From positions 12,618,501 through 12,682,500 of the forward strand of contig NZ_JAQNDO010000001.1 in NCBI RefSeq assembly GCF_028369105.1: 64,000 nucleotides of DNA, read 5' to 3'. The stretch comes from Polyangium mundeleinium (lineage in GTDB: Bacteria > Myxococcota_A > Polyangia > Polyangiales > Polyangiaceae). This document shows positions 26,656 to 36,216 of the stretch, in pieces. The position numbers and the translations under genes are program-made. Position 1 is the stretch's first letter; each line of letters begins with the position of its first letter. Below the pieces are notes generated by a model that did not search any database, was not told where the DNA came from, and worked only from the letters and a program-made list of their open reading frames with translations.

Positions 26656-27327
26656 CTACGCGATCCCGAGCCGTTCCAGCAGCGCCGCCGGGAGCGACGT
26701 GAAATCCGCGGACGTCCAGTCAGCGCCCGCGTCGCGCAGCTCCTCGGCCGTCGCCGCGGTGGTGATCCCGACCGCCACCATCCCCGCCGCCTTCGCGGCG
26801 CGCACGCCGTTCGCCGCATCCTCGAATACGACGCACGCGGCCGACGCGACGCCGAGATCCTGCGCCGCGAGGAGGAAGATGTCGGGCGATGGCTTGCCGC
26901 GCGTCACCTCCTCGGCCCCCACCACGCGCTCGAATCGCTCGCGGAGACGGAGCCCATCGAGCACGAAATCGCGATTGCCGAGCGGTGCCGCCGACGCGAT
27001 TGCGAGCCGCACGCCGCGGAGCCGCAGCCGTTCCAGGAAGGCATCGGCCCCGCGCGTGAGCGCGAGGTGCGGGCGGTATGTGGCGCGGTAGAGCCCCTCC
27101 TTCTCCTCGGCGAGCCGCGCGAGCTCGTCCGGCGACACCGCCCGCCCGAGCAACGCGGGAAAGATCTCCTCATTCTTCTTTCCCGCGAATTCCCGCTGAA
27201 AACGCTCGGCCGTGGTCGGCACGCCGAGCCGCTCCGAGACGATCTCCCACGCACGATTGTGGAAGGCCATGTTGTCGACGAGCGTGCCATCCATGTCGAA
27301 GATGGCCGCGCGGAGGACCTCGGTCAT
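26656..27327 (-). CDS. HAD-superfamily hydrolase (beta-phosphoglucomutase-like)
   Basis: This is 223 residues. The HAD core is complete: FDMDGTLVDN near residue 10 with the nucleophile Asp, AIASAAP near 110, RGKPSPDIF with the Lys near 145, and VFEDAANGV near 168. The cap lies between residues 20 and 90, as in the beta-phosphoglucomutase/phosphonatase subfamily. It probably dephosphorylates or isomerises a sugar phosphate. It is likely a single gene, 43 bp upstream of the 3' end of the LarA homologue. Confidence 0.92.
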   Translation of the reverse strand: MTEVLRAAIFDMDGTLVDNMAFHNRAWEIVSERLGVPTTAERFQREFAGKKNEEIFPALLGRAVSPDELARLAEEKEGLYRATYRPHLALTRGADAFLERLRLRGVRLAIASAAPLGNRDFVLDGLRLRERFERVVGAEEVTRGKPSPDIFLLAAQDLGVASAACVVFEDAANGVRAAKAAGMVAVGITTAATAEELRDAGADWTSADFTSLPAALLERLGIA

Positions 27328-27370
27328 GCGTCACCCGCGGAGAGGGAGGTTCGGGGGGTGCGGGCGTCTC

Positions 27371-28996
<1,626 letters not shown>

Positions 28997-29030
28997 GGCA
29001 TTCTCGTATTCGGCGGCAATCCCGCCCGCT

Positions 29031-29690
29031 TCAGTCGACGTGGATGATGGGCCAGTGGTAGGCGTTCGCGAGCAGGGACAGCTTCCTGTCCGGGTTCACG
29101 GCGGCCGGGTGGCCGACGATGCTGAGCATGGGGACGTCCGAGTAACTGTCGGAGTAAGCGAAGCACTCGTCGAGGTCGTGGCCACGGCCTTTCGCGTGAT
29201 CACGAATGAGCCGCGACTTCTCGGGGCCCGCGACCACGGGGCGCAGGAGCTTGCCCGTCGCGAAGCGGTCCTTGATCTCCAGGCGGTTCGCAATGACGTC
29301 CGTTGCGCCGAGGTGCTCGGCGAGCAGACGCATCAGGAAGTCGAGCGCGCCCGAGACGAGCACCACGTCGTGCCCCTTGTCGAGGCTCGTCTGCACGAGG
29401 TCCCGCGCGCCGGGGTAGATGTTGGGCTTGATCACGCGCTCGAACGTCTCGGCCGCGAGCCCCACGAGCCGGTCCTCGCTCATCCCGCCGTAGGACGTGA
29501 AGAGAAGCTCGTTGAAGATGCGTCGGTCCCGCGTCTCCGCCCACACCAGCCACGGGGCCTTCACCAGCGCTCCGCCGAGCTTCGCGAGGCTGTGCAGCGG
29601 CGTGTTCTGGTTCAGGACGTAATAGAGCGTGGGGTGGACGAGGTTCGTGCGGATCAGCGTGCCGTCCACGTCGAAGTAGCTCGCTGCCAT
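29031..29690 (-). CDS. HAD-IB family phosphatase (SerB-like)
   Basis: This is 219 residues from the ATG at 29690, since the frame upstream is not coding-like. HAD motif I is FDVDGTLIRT near residue 8. Motif II is VVLVSGALDFL near 115 and motif IV is YSDSYSDVPML near 185, the typical SerB/HAD-IB arrangement. It probably dephosphorylates a phosphoserine-like or lipid phosphate; bacterial relatives are often annotated as HAD-IB hydrolase. It is transcribed together with the LarA-like gene downstream, so the two may act in the same pathway. Confidence 0.9.
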   Translation of the reverse strand: MAASYFDVDGTLIRTNLVHPTLYYVLNQNTPLHSLAKLGGALVKAPWLVWAETRDRRIFNELLFTSYGGMSEDRLVGLAAETFERVIKPNIYPGARDLVQTSLDKGHDVVLVSGALDFLMRLLAEHLGATDVIANRLEIKDRFATGKLLRPVVAGPEKSRLIRDHAKGRGHDLDECFAYSDSYSDVPMLSIVGHPAAVNPDRKLSLLANAYHWPIIHVD

Positions 29691-29894
29691 TTGCGTCCCG
29701 GAATCACCTCTGCGAGGCCTTTCGTCAAGCACAAGGTGACGCGAAAGGAGCTTCGCGCCGGAACTTCTCGGTCCGCTCGGCCCCCAGCCTGCGCTTTCGC
29801 GACCCAGACAGGAGCGTCATCCCACACGAGGGAGGCTCTTGACAGGGAGGTCGAGTTGGCGGATGGGCAGGCGCCCCCGCGGCCGTTCGTCCGC

Positions 29895-30671
29895 CTACAC
29901 CGCGGGCCCGGCGAGCGCCTCGGCATAACGATCGTCCAATTCGATCACGCCCTCGGCGGCGCCGCGATCCACCGGATTGATCCCGCAATACTGCACGCTC
30001 GCCAAATGCCGCCAGCGGCCGGCGCGCTCGCTTTCGTCGGGCAGGACCGGCGTCGTGCAGGGAAAACAGCCGATCGTCCGAAACCCCATGGCGTGGAGCG
30101 GGTTCAGGACCACGCCGGGATCGGCGGCGAGGGCCCGGTCGAGCTCCTCGTTCGTCACGTGCGCGAGCGGGTGCACGCGCAAGGCGCCCATCGCGAGGTC
30201 GAGCCCGAGCGGACGCACCTTGCTGCGCGCCCCGCCCTCGCCCTGCCGCAGCGCCGAGACGAGCGCGTCGTAGCGGCCCCGGATCGCGTGGAGCGGCGCC
30301 GTCTTGCGCAGATCGCAACAGCGCTCCTGGCCCTCGACCGAGAGGTAAAGCAGGCCCTCCTCGGCCGTTTGCTCGGCGAACGTACGCGCCGGCGAGAGCG
30401 TGATCACCCGGAGATTCGCGTGCGTCCGCGCCAGCTCGTCCCGCGCCCAGCGCGTCTGCTCGTGGAGCACGCCCGTGTCCACGAAGACCACGTCGAAGTC
30501 GAGCCCGGCCTGGTCGGCGAGCCGGCAGAGCCACGTACCGGCGCGCTGCATGCTCGTCAGGATCGCGGCCCTCCGGCCGAACGTTTGGTGCACGAAACGC
30601 AGGACATCGAGCGGCGCGGCGCCGGCGAGGCGCCCGTTCAGGGCCTCGAGGCCCGCTTCGGTGACGCGCAT
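29895..30671 (-). CDS. cysH: Phosphoadenylyl/adenylyl-sulfate reductase
   Basis: This is 258 residues of the PAPS reductase family, which reduces activated sulfate to sulfite using thioredoxin. DVVFVDTGVLHEQT near 70 is the nucleotide-binding block. ERCCDLRKTAPL near residue 118 and GCFPCTTP near 200 supply the two Cys pairs that bind a [4Fe-4S] cluster, pointing to an adenylyl-sulfate (APS) reductase rather than a PAPS enzyme. The catalytic Cys would be in QYCGIN near 228, in place of the usual ECGLH. The start at 30671 is chosen because sequence upstream is not coding. Other sulfate-assimilation genes are not in the window. Confidence 0.9.
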   Translation of the reverse strand: MRVTEAGLEALNGRLAGAAPLDVLRFVHQTFGRRAAILTSMQRAGTWLCRLADQAGLDFDVVFVDTGVLHEQTRWARDELARTHANLRVITLSPARTFAEQTAEEGLLYLSVEGQERCCDLRKTAPLHAIRGRYDALVSALRQGEGGARSKVRPLGLDLAMGALRVHPLAHVTNEELDRALAADPGVVLNPLHAMGFRTIGCFPCTTPVLPDESERAGRWRHLASVQYCGINPVDRGAAEGVIELDDRYAEALAGPAV

Positions 30672-30771
30672 GTCCCTGTAGGTAGCAGAGCGCGGCGCGG
30701 CTCGCCGGGCGAAGCCGTGCAGAACCCGGTTGCCTTTCCGGGCCCCGTCGCCTAGAGGATCGCCGGTTCGC

Positions 30772-31755
30772 ATGCCCCCTTCTTCTCCCTCGCAAGGCCA
30801 CGCGCCGGGGCGGCTCGTCGACGACCTCGGGCGGCGCCGCTTCCTCTTCGTCACGGGCAAAGGAGGCGTGGGCAAGACGACGTTCGCCGCGGCCCTCGCA
30901 GTGGCGCTGGCGCGTGAGGGCAAACGGGTCCTGGTCGCCCTCTGCAACACGAAAGAGCGGCTCTCGGCGATCCTCGGGACGAAGCCGATCGGCGACGAGA
31001 TCATGCCCGTCGCCGAGGGCGTGTGGGCCGTGAACATCTCGCCTGAGAAGGCGCTCACCGAGTACGGCGAGATGGTCCTCAAGGTGCGCAGCGTGGCGCA
31101 CGCCGTCTTCGACAACCGCTACACGAAGACCTTCTTCCGCGCGGTGCCCGGCCTGTACGAGTGGGCGATGCTCGGCAAGGCGTGGTTTCACACGACGGAA
31201 CTCGGCGCCGACGGGCGCCCGCGCTTCGACGTGGTCCTGCTCGACGCGCCGGCGACGGGCCACGGCCTCGACATGATGCGCGTGCCGAAGGTGATCCTCG
31301 ACGTGGTCCCGCCTGGCGTCTTGCGCCGCGACGCCGAGGAGGCGTGGGCGATGTTCCGCGACCCGGTGCGGAGCGGAATCGTCGTCGTCACGCTGCCCGA
31401 GGAGATGCCGGCGCAGGAGACGATCGAGCTCGTCGACGCGATCAAGAAAGACCTCACGCTGCCGGTGCTGCGCCTCGTGGTGAATGCGGTCCTCACGCCG
31501 CTCTTTTCGCCCGAGGAGCGCGAGCGGCTCGCGCAGGAGGCGTCGCTGCTCTCGATCGACGCGCCGGGCCGGACGGACGGCACGGCGGAGAGCGCGCTCG
31601 TGGCGGGGGCGCGGCGGGCGGTGCGGGAGAAGGTGCAGGCCGAGAGCCTTGCGCGGCTGACGCAGGAGATCGACCTGCCGCAGATCACGCTGCCGCACCT
31701 CTTCGACGAGGCCTCGACGGTGGAGGGGACGAGGATCCTCTCGAAGCTGCTCTAG
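30772..31755 (+). CDS. ArsA/GET3-type ATPase
   Basis: This is 327 residues with a deviant Walker A at about residue 30 (GKGGVGKTTFAAAL), and DVVLLDAPATGHGLDMM further on, which is the switch II region of the ArsA/GET3 family. It has one ATPase domain, unlike the duplicated ArsA of arsenite pumps. Bacterial one-domain homologues are often paired with a second ArsA-like gene and have unclear roles. No arsenic-resistance genes are nearby. The start at 30772 is the first plausible one; the ribosome site is distant. It is divergent from cysH, about 100 bp away. Confidence 0.9.
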   Translation: MPPSSPSQGHAPGRLVDDLGRRRFLFVTGKGGVGKTTFAAALAVALAREGKRVLVALCNTKERLSAILGTKPIGDEIMPVAEGVWAVNISPEKALTEYGEMVLKVRSVAHAVFDNRYTKTFFRAVPGLYEWAMLGKAWFHTTELGADGRPRFDVVLLDAPATGHGLDMMRVPKVILDVVPPGVLRRDAEEAWAMFRDPVRSGIVVVTLPEEMPAQETIELVDAIKKDLTLPVLRLVVNAVLTPLFSPEERERLAQEASLLSIDAPGRTDGTAESALVAGARRAVREKVQAESLARLTQEIDLPQITLPHLFDEASTVEGTRILSKLL

Positions 31756-31780
31756 CGCGCCCGTTCGCGCTTCCGACCGC

Positions 31781-32881
31781 TCACCCTTTCCATTCCACGC
31801 GTTTTCCCGTCGCCGACGACACCGCAAGCGCGTCGATCAACCGATAGAGCTTCCAGGCGTCGCGGAACGTCGGGACCACCTCGGTCCCTTCGGCGAGATC
31901 CTTCGCCAGGGCCGCATAAAGGTGCGCCGTCTGCTCGGCGTCTTCGTGGAGCTCCGCCGTGACGGGCGATCGATATCGCTCGGGCGTCTTCAGCGGCGCG
32001 AGCGGCTGGCCGTCGCCACGCGCGCCGGACACGGTGAAATCGGGGGCCCAACGCAGGTCGCCCTCGGTCCCCGTGATCGTCGCGAAAATCTCCCCGCCAT
32101 TGCGTTTCCCGCCCTCGATGTGGGCGGACAGCACCGCGCCGCTTTGCAACGTCCCGCTGATGAGCACCTGGTCCGGCACGGTGACGGGGAGCGTCTCGCC
32201 CGTCTCGACAATCGTCGCCTGATCGAACTGGCGCGCGACCACCGCGGAGACGCTCTGGAAGTCGCCCACCGCGGCGAGCACCGTATCGAGGTAATGCGCG
32301 GTGAGGATCGACAGCGTGCTCGCCCCGTTCTTCACGTCGGTCGTATACGCAAGAGCTTGCGGGATCTGCGCGCCGAGGTAGGGCACGGCGACATGGAGAT
32401 CGACAGAGCGGACCTTGCCGACATACCCCTCGGCCAGGAGATCACGGAGGTATCGCGCGCCCGGGGCGAAGCGCCGCTGCAAGCTGATGAACGTGCGGAC
32501 GCCGGCGGACTCCGCGAGCCGCGCGAGCTCGGCGGTCTCGTCCAGGGAGACGCCGAGGGGCCATTCGCAAAACACGTGTTTCTTTGCGGCAATGGCGGCG
32601 CGCACGAGCCCCGCGTGCAAGGGCGCGCGGACGGAGACGACGACGAGGTCCACCTCCGGGTGCTCGATCAGCAGCTCGGCGCGGTCGAAGGCGTGGGGCA
32701 CCCCGAAGCGGCGCGCGGCCTCGTCTGCGCTCGTTTGTCGGGTGGTGCTCACCGCGGTGATCTCGTACGCCGCGGGCAGCGCTTGGAGCGCGGGCAGGTG
32801 CGCGTGGGAGGCCCATCCCCGGTCCGGATTTGCCCCGACGATACCCACGCGAATCTTCTTCGACGTCCCCGTCTTGCTCAT
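31781..32881 (-). CDS. Gfo/Idh/MocA family oxidoreductase
   Basis: This is 366 residues. The N-terminal Rossmann fold is KIRVGIVGANPDRGWASHAH, with the glycine motif close to that of Gal80-like members. HVFCEWPLGVSLDETAEL near 95 carries the EKP-like Glu-Trp-Pro signature. The C-terminal domain has an NGGEIFATITGTEGDL strand. It would use NAD(P) to oxidise a sugar or sugar derivative. The ATG follows GGAGAG by 4 nt. It is divergent from an AraC-family regulator at 33046, which likely controls it. Confidence 0.92.
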   Translation of the reverse strand: MSKTGTSKKIRVGIVGANPDRGWASHAHLPALQALPAAYEITAVSTTRQTSADEAARRFGVPHAFDRAELLIEHPEVDLVVVSVRAPLHAGLVRAAIAAKKHVFCEWPLGVSLDETAELARLAESAGVRTFISLQRRFAPGARYLRDLLAEGYVGKVRSVDLHVAVPYLGAQIPQALAYTTDVKNGASTLSILTAHYLDTVLAAVGDFQSVSAVVARQFDQATIVETGETLPVTVPDQVLISGTLQSGAVLSAHIEGGKRNGGEIFATITGTEGDLRWAPDFTVSGARGDGQPLAPLKTPERYRSPVTAELHEDAEQTAHLYAALAKDLAEGTEVVPTFRDAWKLYRLIDALAVSSATGKRVEWKG

Positions 32882-33045
32882 GATCTCTCCATCCCTTCGT
32901 GCGGACGCACCCGTGCCTGGGGACCGAGCGCTCGTCCGCCCCCTTTTGCATCGAATGGCCTGGGAGGGACCGTACTCCGGAAGCAGCGGACGATCATTGG
33001 CACCACGTCCGTTTTTGTGGTTCGATCGTCCGTCACGGAGGGACG

Positions 33046-34002
33046 ATGGACGTTCTCGCGGACGTGCTGCGCGGGCTTCACCTGCGGACCAAGGTGTATG
33101 GACGGCTGGAGATGCGGGCGCCCTGGGGCATGCGCGTCGAGAAGCCGGGGCACGCTTTGTTTTACGCGGTCTCGCGCGGGAGCTGCCTGCTCGAGGTCGA
33201 CGGCGCGCGCATCCCGCTCTCGGGAGGAGACTTCGTTTTCCTGCTGGGCAGGAGCACCCATGTCCTTCGGGATGCCCCGGGCACGCGGCCCCTCCCGGTC
33301 GCCGAGATCTATGCGATACGCGGCGGGCGTTGTGGCGGGCTCGTGCATCACGGCGGCGCGGGCGCACCGACCACGCTCGTCTCCGGCTGCTTCCTGTTCG
33401 AAGGCACGTCGCTCGACCCGCTGATCGCGAGCTTGCCGCCGCTGATCCACGTGAGGGGCGACGGAGGCATCGCCGCGCGGTGGCTCGAATCCACGTTGCA
33501 ATTCGTGGCCTCGGAGATGGAGGCCGAGCAGCCCGGCTACGAGACGGTGGCGAGCCGGCTCTCGGAGGTCTTGTTCGTGCAAGCGCTGCGCACGCACGTG
33601 GCGTCCTTGCCCGTCGAGCAAGCGAGCTGGCTCCGCGCCCTGACCGACGCGCAGATCGGCGTCGTCCTGCAACGCCTGCACGAGAACCCGGAGAAACCCT
33701 GGACGGTGGAGAGCCTGGCGCACTTGGCCAGCATGTCGCGCTCGGTGTTCGCGGCGCGCTTCAAGGCCGTCGTCGGCGAAGGACCGCTGACCTACCTGGC
33801 ACGCTGGCGCATGCACAGGGCCACGCAGCTCATGGCGGGGGGCGCGGCGTCCACGACCGCCATCGCGCAGGCGGTCGGCTACGAGACGGACAGCGCCTTC
33901 GTGAAGGCCTTCAAGCGACACCTGGGCGAGACGCCCGGCGCCTTCCGACGCCGGCTCAAGGAGCGCGAAGCGGACGCCGTGCCCGCGGCGGGACCGAGGT
34001 GA
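33046..34002 (+). CDS. AraC family transcriptional regulator (cupin type)
   Basis: This is 318 residues. The N-terminal region has a cupin-like sensor fold (FYAVSRGSCLLEVDGARIPL, GGDFVFLLGRSTH). The C-terminal 100 residues contain two HTH motifs: WTVESLAHLASMSRSVFAAR and TTAIAQAVGYETDSAFVKAF. GGAGGG precedes the ATG by 4 nt. It reads divergently from the Gfo/Idh/MocA gene, with 164 bp between, so it probably regulates that oxidoreductase and itself. The effector is unknown. Confidence 0.93.
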   Translation: MDVLADVLRGLHLRTKVYGRLEMRAPWGMRVEKPGHALFYAVSRGSCLLEVDGARIPLSGGDFVFLLGRSTHVLRDAPGTRPLPVAEIYAIRGGRCGGLVHHGGAGAPTTLVSGCFLFEGTSLDPLIASLPPLIHVRGDGGIAARWLESTLQFVASEMEAEQPGYETVASRLSEVLFVQALRTHVASLPVEQASWLRALTDAQIGVVLQRLHENPEKPWTVESLAHLASMSRSVFAARFKAVVGEGPLTYLARWRMHRATQLMAGGAASTTAIAQAVGYETDSAFVKAFKRHLGETPGAFRRRLKEREADAVPAAGPR

Positions 34003-34026
34003 CGGCCTCGTCGCGGGGAAACCTGC

Positions 34027-34596
34027 TCAGTTCATGCAGATCTTCGGAGCGCCGCCGCCACAGTTGTTGCTCAGGCATTCGCTGTTGTTGTTGCACGCCT
34101 GCCCATTCTTGAACTTGCACGCGCCCTTGCCGTCGCAAGCCATCGTGAGCGTACAGCTCCCCGGATCTTCCTCCTGAAGGGGAAGGCTCGTACACGTGCC
34201 GAGGCTGGTCGGCCGAGCACACGACACGCACGTGCCGTTGCAGGCCGAGTCACAGCACACTCCATCGACGCAAACACCGCTCAGGCACTCGGGCGCCTCG
34301 ATGCAGGACTGGCCGTTCTCGCCGCCGCCGCCGGCCCCGCTGCTGCTGCTCGACGTGGCCCCGCTCGACGACGACGCGGTCACGGCCCCGCTTTCGTCCC
34401 CGCCCGTGCCGCCGGCGCCGCCCCCGGGCACGCCGTCGAGGCCACCCAGGCCGCCGCTCCCGCCGCTCCCACCGCTCCCGCCGCCCCCGCCCGTGCTTCC
34501 CGGGCCCCCGTCGCCCGTCGAGAGCGAGAGGCACCCGATCGCCTGGGCCATGACCAGCACGGCCACGCCTCTCCACCACGTCCACGCGTCGCGCAT
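34027..34596 (-). CDS. Cys-rich lipoprotein with Gly/Ser linker
   Basis: This is 189 residues. The signal peptide ends in AIGCLS (lipobox), followed by a long Gly/Ser linker (GGPGSTGGGGGSGG and so on) to about residue 92. A Cys-rich domain then follows, with SCIEAPECLSGVCVDGVCC and CDKGACKFKNGQ-like spacing, as in several other lipoproteins of the window. It has GGAGG 5 nt before the ATG. The 396-bp leader to its right contains a minus-strand terminator-like hairpin at 34675-34728, so expression could be attenuated. Confidence 0.85.
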   Translation of the reverse strand: MRDAWTWWRGVAVLVMAQAIGCLSLSTGDGGPGSTGGGGGSGGSGGSGGLGGLDGVPGGGAGGTGGDESGAVTASSSSGATSSSSSGAGGGGENGQSCIEAPECLSGVCVDGVCCDSACNGTCVSCARPTSLGTCTSLPLQEEDPGSCTLTMACDGKGACKFKNGQACNNNSECLSNNCGGGAPKICMN

Positions 34597-34674
34597 CCGC
34601 TCCTCCGTCTCCGGAGCCGAACATAGCGCGACGCGGCAGAACGACGCCCTCGCGGAGCAACGATGCCGCGAGAC

Positions 34675-34728
34675 AAAAAGCAGAGCGCCTACTCGACGGC
34701 GGGGGGGGGGACCGGAGCAGGCGCTCTG
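34675..34728 (-). terminator. Terminator-like hairpin in the leader region
   Basis: Two 14-nt arms (34681-34694 and 34715-34728) pair with one G-U wobble on the minus-strand RNA and one mismatch on the plus strand. The 20-nt loop includes ten consecutive C on the minus strand (G run 34701-34710). On the minus strand the stem is followed by CTTTTTG, so it looks like an intrinsic terminator for a minus-strand transcript. Confidence 0.6.
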
Positions 34729-34761
34729 CCCGTAGATAGAGCAACCTATGGGCCAACCCCG

Positions 34762-34859
34762 AAGTGACGAATCCTCGTCACTTTGTAGGAGCTCGCTCGG
34801 GCGATCCTTGCAGTTGTGAAAGGCATATGGATTGCAGCCTTTCAGGTCCGCCGTGGACC
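34762..34859. other. Cluster of short stem-loops, possible small RNA
   Basis: Three inverted repeats lie close together: AAGTGACGA/TCGTCACTT (34762-34783, perfect 9 bp, loop ATCC), TGAAAGGC/GCCTTTCA (34817-34844) and GGTCC/GGACC (34845-34859). CGATCCTTGCA occurs twice near here (34802-34812 and around 34901). Together with the terminator-like hairpin to the left they could form a minus-strand small RNA ending near 34675. No protein gene is supported from 34597 to 34992. Confidence 0.4.
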
Positions 34860-34992
34860 AAGGTAGGGCGTCGCACGAGGGTGGAACCCAGGCTGGCACG
34901 ACGATCCTTGCATGGCGCGCTCCCGGAACGTCACCCCCGGGCCCTGCATCGCGGCGGTTGACAAGGACGGACGAGCGCTGCCTTGTGGAGAG

Positions 34993-36213
34993 ATGCCGCA
35001 CCGCAGTCCCCTGCTCCTCGATGGCCGCGCGCTGCTCGACGCGGATCGCCTGCTCTCCGCCAAGCTCGCGGATCGCCGGGCGAGCTTCGAGCTCTCGTTC
35101 CGCGCCGCGCCGCCCCACACGGGCTTCCTCGTGGTCTCCGGGCTCGAGAGCTCCCTCGAGCTCTTCGGTCGGCCGCTCATCGATCCCGCCGCCGTCGCCG
35201 CCGCGCAGAGCCTCGTCGGCTTCTCGGACGCGCTCGCCCAGCGGCTCGCCCACCTCGTGCCCGCCATCGATCTCGACGCGGTCCCCGACGGCACGCTCGC
35301 CTTCCCCGGGGCGCCGATCGCCACCGTGGAAGGCCCCTTCCTCGAAGCCTCGCTGCTCGCCTCGCTCCTGCGCGCAGCGGCGCGGCGCGCGACGGCCATC
35401 GCCACGCGCACGGCGCGGCTTCACCTCGCGGCCGCGGGCGATCCCGTGATCGACGGGTCGAGCGCGCACGCGGCCGGGGCCGAGGCCTCGATGCGGGTCG
35501 CGCGCGCGGCGTACGTGGGCGGGGCGAGCGCGACGACGAACGTGATCGCGGCGATGGCGCTCGGCGTGCCCTTCCGCGCGAGCCCCGGGCTCGTGCTCGG
35601 TCCGACGGGGCCCTCCCTGGAGACGACCGTGGTCGACGGCTGGGGCGCGCTCGACACGGACGACCTCGCCGACCTCGGCGCGGGCGACGACGAGGAGGCG
35701 ATGCTGCTCGAAGCGAAGCGGCGCGGACGGCGCGCGGGCGGCTGGATCGCGCGCGGGCTCGACGACGCGGAGGCGCGGGCGCTGCCAATGCGTTGCGAGC
35801 TCGTGGCGCTCGAGCAGGGCGGCGCGTGGGGCGTGCCGCCCGCGGATCTCGGCGACGAGGCGGCGCCGCGGCCGGGTCGGAAGATGGTCGTGCGGTACAC
35901 GGACAACGCGGGGCGGCTCGTCGCGGACGTCGTGCACCTCATGGCGGAGCGGATGCGCTCGCCGCAGGATCTCGGGGCGACCACGCTCACGCCGCTCTCG
36001 CGGCCGCGGGTGCGCCAAGGCCGCGCGCTCGAGCGGCCGGAGGCGCCGTCGCTCGGGCGGGATCGATCGATCGCGGCGCGCGCGACCTTGCCCGAGGCGG
36101 TGACGTACCTGCGCGCCCCCGCGTCGTACCGCGTGGAGGAATCCGCGGCGGTCACCGCGCAGCGCGAGGCGGCGGCGCGGGCGCGCGCGCACATGCCTTT
36201 TCGAAAGGGGTGA
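34993..36213 (+). CDS. Nicotinate phosphoribosyltransferase-like protein
   Basis: This is 406 residues from the ATG at 34993 (GTGGAGAG upstream; an open frame to 34912 is compositionally poor). It resembles NAPRTase, which makes nicotinate mononucleotide for NAD synthesis: FRAAPPHTGFLVVSGL and GTLAFPGAPIATVEGPFLEA near residue 95, then GGASATTNVIAAMALGVPF near 180. The region where the family has the GTxAHS phosphohistidine motif reads LGPTGPSLET, so the key His is missing. It may be an ATP-independent or inactive paralogue. The Arg-rich C-terminal 60 residues are unusual. Confidence 0.75.
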   Translation: MPHRSPLLLDGRALLDADRLLSAKLADRRASFELSFRAAPPHTGFLVVSGLESSLELFGRPLIDPAAVAAAQSLVGFSDALAQRLAHLVPAIDLDAVPDGTLAFPGAPIATVEGPFLEASLLASLLRAAARRATAIATRTARLHLAAAGDPVIDGSSAHAAGAEASMRVARAAYVGGASATTNVIAAMALGVPFRASPGLVLGPTGPSLETTVVDGWGALDTDDLADLGAGDDEEAMLLEAKRRGRRAGGWIARGLDDAEARALPMRCELVALEQGGAWGVPPADLGDEAAPRPGRKMVVRYTDNAGRLVADVVHLMAERMRSPQDLGATTLTPLSRPRVRQGRALERPEAPSLGRDRSIAARATLPEAVTYLRAPASYRVEESAAVTAQREAAARARAHMPFRKG

Positions 36214-36216
36214 GAC

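Noticed and set aside
34832-35449. Alternative frames over the NAPRTase-like gene
   Set aside because: The proteins are Arg/Ser shadows; the 34993-36213 frame has the family motifs and a good ribosome site.
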